DNA of 11,262 nucleotides from Bacillota bacterium (GTDB lineage Bacteria > Bacillota > Clostridia > Peptostreptococcales > Anaerovoracaceae), in NCBI GenBank assembly GCA_017431395.1, contig JAFRLD010000026.1, positions 1 to 11,262 of the forward strand, in the 5' to 3' direction. Below the pieces are notes generated by a model, which was not told the origin of the DNA, did no database searches, and was given only the letters and a program-made list of their open reading frames with translations. The translations under genes and the position numbers were made by a program. Shown here one piece after another: positions 7,318 through 11,262 of this stretch (position 1 is its first letter; each line of letters begins with the position of its first letter).

Positions 7318-7515
7318 TTATTTCGCCTTATAATAAAGCCGGCAGTGGCAGTAGCCCTCGAAGTTCGGGTCCGCGATCTGGTCCCGGAACTCCTGGCACA
7401 TGCAAATATTCTCGTCGATCCTCTCGAGCCGGCACGGGCAGTAGCCGTCCTTCTTCGCGAGGCCTTCACGGATCATTTTGACGATCTTCTCGTCTTCGTT
7501 GAATGTGATCTTCAT
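7318..7515 (-). CDS. Ferredoxin:thioredoxin reductase catalytic (beta) chain-like protein
   Basis: A 65-aa protein with all six cysteines of the FTR catalytic chain: C26-P-C28, C38-M-C40 and C56-H-C58. In plant FTR four of these bind a [4Fe-4S] cluster and two form the redox-active disulfide that reduces thioredoxin with electrons from ferredoxin. The loop lengths here (X9 and X15) differ from the chloroplast enzyme (X16 and X8), and at 65 aa it is shorter than plastid FTR. No alpha (variable) subunit gene is visible nearby. Thioredoxin or thiol-target reduction in an anaerobe is the best guess. AAAGGA lies about 10 bases before the ATG, and a good promoter lies directly upstream. It forms an operon with the EEP gene. 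Confidence 0.85.
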   Translation of the reverse strand: MKITFNEDEKIVKMIREGLAKKDGYCPCRLERIDENICMCQEFRDQIADPNFEGYCHCRLYYKAK

Positions 7516-7548
7516 AATCTTTTCATCCTTTCGCGTATTTGTACAGAT

Positions 7549-7577
7549 ATTATACTCGGAACGACCGTCCGCTTCAA
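7549..7577 (-). promoter_or_regulatory. Sigma-A promoter of the FTR-like/EEP operon
   Basis: TTGAAG (7577-7572), 17 bases, then a perfect TATAAT (7554-7549) on the minus strand. The start point would be near 7542, leaving a leader of about 27 bases with its ribosome binding site. A CTGCGA tandem array begins about 35 bp upstream of the -35 box. Confidence 0.8.
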
Positions 7578-7610
7578 CTGGATCTGCGGTTCAGACCGGA
7601 TTACGATCCC

Positions 7611-7785
7611 TCCTGCGAACACCACGCTCTCCTGCGATCTGCCATCCTTCCTGCGAGTCGGCCATCTCTCCTGCGATCTGCCATCCTTCCTGCGAGTCGG
7701 CCATCTCTCCTGCGATCTGCCATCCTTCCTGCGATCTGCCATCCCGCCTGCGAATCTGTCACCCCCCTGCGAGTCGCAGCCCCCG
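7611..7785. repeat. Tandem repeat array, 19-20 bp unit with CTGCGA core
   Basis: Nine CTGCGA cores start at 7613, 7632, 7651, 7671, 7690, 7710, 7729, 7748 and 7767, a steady 19-20 bp period. In the middle two unit types alternate (TCCTGCGATCTGCCATCCT and TCCTGCGAGTCGGCCATCTC), forming a 39-bp higher-order repeat present in two identical copies (7630-7668 and 7669-7707). The outer units are diverged. The last core is part of a perfect palindrome, CTGCGA-G-TCGCAG (7767-7779). Frames are open through the array because 39 is a multiple of three, but the peptides have no ribosome binding site or recognisable family, so I treat it as non-coding. Confidence 0.88.
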
Positions 7786-7789
7786 CGAT

Positions 7790-8070
7790 TTCCCGGGAAT
7801 CAGAAATTTTTCCTGGTTTTGGGAACCATTTCCCAGCCACAAGAAAACTGCGCGTCTTCTGGGAACAGCACCTCTAATATTTCCCACTCACAGGGAAAAC
7901 GGCGAGTTCCTGAGAAAACAATGGATCCAACTGGCTCTATTGGTTCGTTATTTCCCCAGGAATCGAAACACTTGCTCTATTGTGGGAATTCCTTCCCATA
8001 TTCACAGAGGATCTGCAAAGGCTGGGAACCGCTCTGTGCCGTCTCTTCCGCATCATCCGACTGGTTCCCG
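7790..8070. repeat. TGGGAA/TTCCCA motif cluster A
   Basis: Seven exact TGGGAA or TTCCCA hexamers (7820, 7830, 7860, 7881, 7983, 7993, 8023) and several GGGAA/TTCCC pentamers (for example the palindrome TTCCCGGGAA at 7790-7799) lie in this AT-richer stretch. One complete composite element spans 7820-7886: TGGGAA-N4-TTCCCA, 24 bases, TGGGAA-N15-TTCCCA. A second begins at 7983-7998, again followed after 24 bases by TGGGAA (8023-8028), but its last arm is degenerate. The same layout recurs at 10390-10457. A 9-bp direct repeat GCTCTATTG (7934 and 7974) lies between. No gene is convincing here. Confidence 0.75.
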
Positions 8071-8107
8071 TAGTTCCGGCTTTTCTCTAAAAATTACACA
8101 ATATGTA

Positions 8108-8136
8108 TTTACTTCCTGTTATTTCCATTGTATAAT
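8108..8136 (+). promoter_or_regulatory. Sigma-A promoter of the PD-(D/E)XK-like gene
   Basis: TTTACT (8108-8113), 17 bases, then a perfect TATAAT (8131-8136). Transcription would start near 8143, leaving only about 15 bases before the ATG at 8158, which include the G-rich ribosome binding site AAAGGGGG (8142-8149). An in-frame ATG at 8128 overlaps the -10 box and cannot be the start. Confidence 0.75.
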
Positions 8137-8157
8137 ATTGGAAAGGGGGTCATAAAC

Positions 8158-9072
8158 ATGAACAAGGTACACATGCGGACAGCCCGCGATACGATCGCCA
8201 ATCCGTCAGGAATCATCCAATTGGAATTTCTCAGAACGACCTCCCAGCTTTTGCGAGATGCGGTTCTGAGCGATGAAGCCGAGATCAATTCCATACGACA
8301 GGAACTGGCCCTGCTGGAGAAAGCCAAACTTCGGATCCATCGAAGAGGCGACAGGTCCTATTTCGCTGCTCTGTCCGAGGGGGAAGAGAGGGAGCGAAGT
8401 CTCCATAAGGATATGGCCAGGATCCACGCGCTTGCCCGGCGCACTTATCTGCAGAAGCGTCTTGCTCTGATCGAACGCAATTCCAGGCGACTTCGTACCG
8501 CACTTAGTTCCTACGAGTCTGCCTGCTATGACCTGCAGCTCCAATCTAAGCTGACCCGTTTCTGCGGATCCGGCCTTGATCTCAGCCGGATCCTATACAC
8601 AGAGGAACAAAACGAATGGATCGATAGGCCTTACTCGCCGAACCCCTATTATCAGGGTTCGCTGAAGTATCAGACCGAGCACGGCATCCCAGTCCGCTCC
8701 ATGTCCGAGGCCAGATTCGGCAGCCGCCTGGAGGCGATCGGTCTCCCATACCGCTCTGATGACCTCGTTACGATCCATTCTGAATTCAATGACAGCCCCT
8801 TTCGTGAGAACTATTTCGCAGACTTCAAGATCCCGAACCTCTGCGGCGGTATCACGATCCATGAGCATCTTGGTGCCTTGCATCTGAAGGACTATCCTGA
8901 CAATTCACTGAAAAGGCTGAATGATTATCACAACTTCTCAATATACGAACTTCCGGATCGGCCGGTCAAACATTCTGAAATCACCTGGTCTTTTGAGCCG
9001 GATATCCGTGATCCGAAGCTTCTTCGCTCTGTGATCCGCAGGATACTTTTGCCTTCCCTGTCAGAATACTGA
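8158..9072 (+). CDS. Uncharacterised coiled-coil protein with PD-(D/E)XK nuclease-like domain
   Basis: A 304-aa protein without signal peptide or membrane segment. Residues about 20-130 are helical and charged, likely coiled coil. Residues 180-300 resemble a restriction-endonuclease-like fold seen in clostridial orphan proteins: SMSEARFGSRLEAIGLPYR (E184), NYFADFKIP (D222) and ITIHEHLGAL (E236, H237). The order E...D...ExH fits a PD-(D/E)XK-type active site with His at the usual Lys position. I infer the fold from this pattern; the function is unknown, and DNA cleavage is unproven. The gene is monocistronic, with its own promoter and a strong hairpin after the stop. Its codons end in A or T more often than those of its neighbours and it sits beside repeat-rich DNA, which could mean acquisition by transfer. 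The ATG at 8158 is chosen for its ribosome binding site. Confidence 0.8.
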   Translation: MNKVHMRTARDTIANPSGIIQLEFLRTTSQLLRDAVLSDEAEINSIRQELALLEKAKLRIHRRGDRSYFAALSEGEERERSLHKDMARIHALARRTYLQKRLALIERNSRRLRTALSSYESACYDLQLQSKLTRFCGSGLDLSRILYTEEQNEWIDRPYSPNPYYQGSLKYQTEHGIPVRSMSEARFGSRLEAIGLPYRSDDLVTIHSEFNDSPFRENYFADFKIPNLCGGITIHEHLGALHLKDYPDNSLKRLNDYHNFSIYELPDRPVKHSEITWSFEPDIRDPKLLRSVIRRILLPSLSEY

Positions 9073-9100
9073 GGCAGAAAAGCATTCCAGACAGCGCACC

Positions 9101-9141
9101 AAAAACACGGGACAGATGCCCGGAGCATTTGTCCCGTGTTT
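9101..9141. terminator. Bidirectional intrinsic terminator between the nuclease-like gene and cysE
   Basis: A perfect 12-bp stem, AAACACGGGACA (9103-9114) with TGTCCCGTGTTT (9130-9141), encloses a 15-base loop that can itself pair ATGC with GCAT. On the minus strand the stem runs into TTTTT (9105-9101), a good terminator for cysE. On the plus strand the T tract is short and interrupted, so termination of the nuclease-like gene is weaker. Confidence 0.88.
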
Positions 9142-9163
9142 CGTTGTCCTTATCGACTTCGCC

Positions 9164-10147
9164 CTATTTCTTCTCATTCTCCCATTCCGTGACGGCGCCG
9201 ACCCAGCAGGTGTCGTTGTCGCACTCGTCACAGGTGGTCTCACAGTGTTCGATCGTGCTTTCGTTCACGGACCCGTTCATGCTCACGCGCGACCCCGGCG
9301 GGATCGACTCCGTGATGAAGGCATTACCACCGACGATGGAGCCCTTGCCGATCACGGTGTTGCCGCCCAAAATCGATGCCCCGGAATAGATGGTCACATC
9401 ATCCTCGAGGGTCGGGTGCCGCCGGCTTCCGCTTAAAGCGTGCCCGCCCCGGGTGGACAAAGCTCCGAGCGTGACGCCCTGATAGACCTTCACCCGGTCT
9501 CCGATGATGGTCGTGGACCCGATGACGATGCCGGTCCCGTGGTCCATGAAGAAATACTCTCCGATCCTGGGCGCCGGATGGATGTCGATGCCGGTGATGC
9601 TGTGGGCATACTCGGACATCATCCTCGGCAGGATCCGCACGCCCAGCAGGTGCAGCTCATGCGCCACCCGGTAGATGGTCGAGGCCAGCAGGCCCGGGTA
9701 ACTGAGAACGATCTCCTCCTTATTGAAGGCCGCCGGATCTCCATCGTAGGTCGCCTGGATGTCCGTGTTGATCTTAGCCCGGATCTTCGGGATCTGGCGG
9801 AAGAATTCGATGGCGATCTTCTGGGCTTCTTCTTCCAGGTCATCGTCCTTCAGCGTCCCGTACTTGCCGTCAAAGGCCAGAGCCAGCGCGATCTGCCTGG
9901 ACAGATAATACATGATATCCTCCAGCTGCAGATTCAGCTTGCTGTACATATTATAGAACTTGTATCCTTTATCTCTGTAGTATCCCGGGAACAGGACCTG
10001 CAGCAGCTTGACCACGATCGCAATGACCTCATCCCGGTCGGGCAGATTGAACACATCCATATTGTCGATATCACGTCCCTGGTCGTAGTCCTTCAGGACC
10101 AGTTCCACGATCTCATCGACTTCGCTTCTCATTCTTTTCTCATCCAT
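9164..10147 (-). CDS. cysE: Serine O-acetyltransferase (long EpsC/SrpH-type)
   Basis: This enzyme acetylates L-serine with acetyl-CoA to O-acetylserine, the first step of cysteine synthesis. The 327-aa protein has a long helical N-terminal part (1-175) and a left-handed beta-helix C-terminal part. The catalytic pair D188 (GIDIHPAP) and H203 (MDHGTGIVIG) has the usual 15-residue spacing. Acyl-CoA and substrate-loop motifs follow (YQGVTLGALS, SRRHPTLEDDV, VIGKGSIVGGNAF). The start is the ATG at 10147: AGGAAGG lies eight bases upstream, whereas the TTG two codons earlier is too close to it. The C-terminal tail carries four cysteines (C302, C306, C309, C314), unusual in the region that mediates cysteine feedback in classical CysE. 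The symbol epsC is used for this long form in some annotations. It is monocistronic, with its own promoter and terminator. Confidence 0.95.
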   Translation of the reverse strand: MDEKRMRSEVDEIVELVLKDYDQGRDIDNMDVFNLPDRDEVIAIVVKLLQVLFPGYYRDKGYKFYNMYSKLNLQLEDIMYYLSRQIALALAFDGKYGTLKDDDLEEEAQKIAIEFFRQIPKIRAKINTDIQATYDGDPAAFNKEEIVLSYPGLLASTIYRVAHELHLLGVRILPRMMSEYAHSITGIDIHPAPRIGEYFFMDHGTGIVIGSTTIIGDRVKVYQGVTLGALSTRGGHALSGSRRHPTLEDDVTIYSGASILGGNTVIGKGSIVGGNAFITESIPPGSRVSMNGSVNESTIEHCETTCDECDNDTCWVGAVTEWENEKK

Positions 10148-10206
10148 TGCCAAAACCTTCCTGCTTTCCTAACATCCTTCTTGTCTTAGTTGTATCAATT
10201 GTGTTC

Positions 10207-10215
10207 ATTTTAGCA
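10207..10215 (-). promoter_or_regulatory. Extended -10 promoter of cysE
   Basis: TGC-TAAAAT on the minus strand (10215-10207) is an extended -10 box (TGN plus five of six TATAAT positions). No good -35 box is present, as is common for extended -10 promoters. Transcription would start near 10200, giving a leader of about 53 bases. I see no T-box or other riboswitch in that leader. Confidence 0.55.
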
Positions 10216-10359
10216 CAGAACACCGCTGAAGTGCACGTCCCGCCGCATTTTTTTGCAAAAGCTGGACCTAGGCTTGGTCGGGACTGGCACTAGTCAGCAG
10301 GTACCTGTCAGACCTTTCGTAAACAAAACACCCTCCTCATGCAGGACCCAATGGGTGAC

Positions 10360-10600
10360 TTCCCAGTTTTTATCGGATCTCCCTGTGTCTGGGAACCTTT
10401 TCCCAAGCGATTAGTAACCTATCGGTTTCATGGGAATTCCTGAAAGCCATATTCCCATTTCAAAGCAAATCCCCGAAATGTCGGGAAAAAACCAGCCATA
10501 GGCTGCTCTGAAAGCCCGTCGGATTCCCGGAAATATTTATTTAACTCGTTTCTTGTGAAATGATTCCCATTTCAGGAGTTGATCTTCGATTGCTGGGAAG
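10360..10600. repeat. TGGGAA/TTCCCA motif cluster B
   Basis: Seven exact hexamers (TTCCCA at 10360, 10400, 10452, 10564; TGGGAA at 10390, 10431, 10594) plus TTCCCGGAA (10524-10532) and GGGAA (10483). The composite element at 10390-10457 reads TGGGAA-N4-TTCCCA, 25 bases, TGGGAA-N15-TTCCCA, the same layout as 7820-7886; its first palindrome differs from that copy at only one of 16 bases. A partial copy lies at 10554-10599 (TGTGAA-N4-TTCCCA, 24 bases, TGGGAA). Within the 10148-10725 gap the other contents are the cysE promoter, a CAGGTACCTG palindrome at 10298-10307, the 10603-10673 repeats and the thrS terminator; I see no gene. Confidence 0.75.
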
Positions 10601-10602
10601 CC

Positions 10603-10673
10603 CTGCGGATCCGTCCGCTTGCTAGGGCGGTCGATCCGCAGAAGGCCGCAAAGGGGCGACACAAAGGGGCGAC
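10603..10673. repeat. Inverted repeat and short direct repeats beyond the thrS terminator
   Basis: CTGCGGATC (10603-10611) and GATCCGCAG (10633-10641) form a perfect 9-bp stem with a 21-base loop. Immediately after, AAAGGGGCGAC occurs twice (10650-10660 and 10663-10673). No T tract follows the stem on either strand, so it is not a simple terminator. Confidence 0.6.
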
Positions 10674-10676
10674 CGC

Positions 10677-10707
10677 AAAAAGGGCTGCCGCATCAATGCG
10701 GCAGCCC
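10677..10707 (-). terminator. Intrinsic terminator of thrS
   Basis: A perfect 12-bp GC-rich stem (GGGCTGCCGCAT at 10682-10693 with ATGCGGCAGCCC at 10696-10707) is followed on the minus strand by TTTTT (10681-10677). It begins 18 bases after the thrS stop. Confidence 0.93.
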
Positions 10708-10725
10708 CCGGTGACATGCTTGATT

Positions 10726-11262
10726 TCAGTTTTTCTTATCTTTCGGCTCTTCCTTCCGGAATTCCTTCGTCCGGATCTCCTCGCAGACCTGAGCCACGAA
10801 CTCGCCCAGAGGTTTCACGCCCTCATCGCCCGCGAACCTGGACCGGACGGAGACCGTACCGTCCTCGGCTTCCTTGCCGCCGACGACCAGCATATACGGG
10901 ATCTTCTCCATTTGGGCCGCACGGATCTTATAGCCGATCCTCTCGGAAGAATTGTCCACCGCAACGTCCACGCCGTTTCTTCTCAGCTCGGCTCTCACCT
11001 GCTCCGCATACTCTGAGAACTTCTCGGAGACCGGAAGGACACGCACCTGCTCCGGACAGAGCCAGGTCGGGAGCTTGCCGGCATGCTTTTCGATCAGCCA
11101 AGCCAGGGTACGCTCATAGCAACCGATGGAGGTCCTGTGGATGATGTACGGCCGCTTCCTCTGTCCATCGCTATCGATGTAATACATATCGTAGCGCTCT
11201 GCCAGGAACATATCCAGCTGGATCGTGATCATTGTGTCTTCCTTGCCGTAGACGTTCTTCGC
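10726..11262 (-). CDS. thrS: Threonyl-tRNA synthetase, partial (5' part outside window)
   Basis: The last 178 residues of a class II aminoacyl-tRNA synthetase that charges tRNA-Thr in the cytoplasm. The reading frame is open to the window edge; the ATG at 11232 is internal, because the ten upstream codons (AKNVYGKEDT) continue a normal ThrS sequence into MITIQLDMFLAERYDMYYID. Class II motif 3 is HRTSIGCYERTLAWLIE, and the anticodon-binding domain starts at about PTWLCPEQVRVLPVSEK and ends at the lysine-rich C-terminus (EFRKEEPKDKKN). The RSRFAGDEG segment near the end is typical of the family. The rest of the catalytic domain, the editing domain and any T-box leader would lie beyond the window. 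A strong terminator follows the stop. Confidence 0.96.
   Translation of the reverse strand, partial: AKNVYGKEDTMITIQLDMFLAERYDMYYIDSDGQRKRPYIIHRTSIGCYERTLAWLIEKHAGKLPTWLCPEQVRVLPVSEKFSEYAEQVRAELRRNGVDVAVDNSSERIGYKIRAAQMEKIPYMLVVGGKEAEDGTVSVRSRFAGDEGVKPLGEFVAQVCEEIRTKEFRKEEPKDKKN

Noticed and set aside
7512..7742. Minus-strand ORF through the CTGCGA array with 13-residue peptide repeats
   Set aside because: The repeat stays open only because 39 bp is a multiple of three. The ORF then crosses the FTR-like promoter and ends at that gene's start codon, with no proper ribosome binding site.
7611..7785. CRISPR array
   Set aside because: The units are head-to-tail with no unique spacers of normal length and no cas genes are present; it is a tandem repeat.
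6802..8073. Plus-strand 423-codon ORF
   Set aside because: It is antisense to the EEP and FTR-like genes, whose catalytic motifs are clear, and then enters the repeat array.
10148..10200. T-box or other riboswitch in the cysE leader
   Set aside because: The predicted leader is only about 53 bases, with no T-box consensus sequence or terminator stem.

Overview
The window looks like a chromosomal stretch from a GC-rich member of the Clostridia (Lachnospiraceae or a related Eubacteriales family). The grounds are protein families typical of that group (DUF5685, a J-domain protein with a Cys-rich tail, a small ferredoxin:thioredoxin reductase-like protein, a long EpsC-type serine acetyltransferase, clostridial-type ThrS), sigma-A style promoters, G-rich ribosome binding sites and perfect HrcA/CIRCE control. 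The species cannot be fixed from the sequence.

Layout, left to right. (1) 1-953, minus: 5' part of a CCA tRNA nucleotidyltransferase gene that runs off the window and carries two repeat-containing in-frame insertions. (2) 954-1334: a divergent intergenic region with a duplicated inverted-repeat unit; the promoters on both sides appear to give leaderless transcripts. (3) 1335-3457, plus: a three-gene operon (DUF5685 protein, J-domain protein, small membrane protein) ending in a terminator that overlaps the last stop codon. (4) 7515-3465, minus: a ferredoxin:thioredoxin reductase-like 65-aa protein, a membrane-anchored endonuclease/exonuclease/phosphatase-family protein, then clpB. clpB has its own promoter flanked by two CIRCE operators, the distal one lying inside the 3' end of the upstream gene. 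(5) 7556-8157: a long intergenic region with a 19-20 bp tandem repeat array and a cluster of TGGGAA/TTCCCA motifs. (6) 8158-9072, plus: a monocistronic gene for an uncharacterised coiled-coil plus PD-(D/E)XK-like protein. (7) 10147-9164, minus: serine O-acetyltransferase with a Cys-rich tail, sharing a bidirectional terminator with gene 6. (8) 10148-10725: a second long intergenic region with the same TGGGAA/TTCCCA architecture and the thrS terminator. (9) 11262-10726, minus: the C-terminal part of threonyl-tRNA synthetase.

Functionally the window mixes translation housekeeping (cca, thrS), protein quality control (clpB, a J-domain protein), cysteine/thiol metabolism (cysE, the FTR-like protein) and poorly known genes. 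The most unusual material is not the housekeeping genes. It is the repeated TGGGAA-N4-TTCCCA / N24-25 / TGGGAA-N15-TTCCCA architecture seen in two separate intergenic regions, the 9-copy CTGCGA array, the repeat-bearing insertions in cca, and the orphan nuclease-like gene sitting between the two motif clusters.
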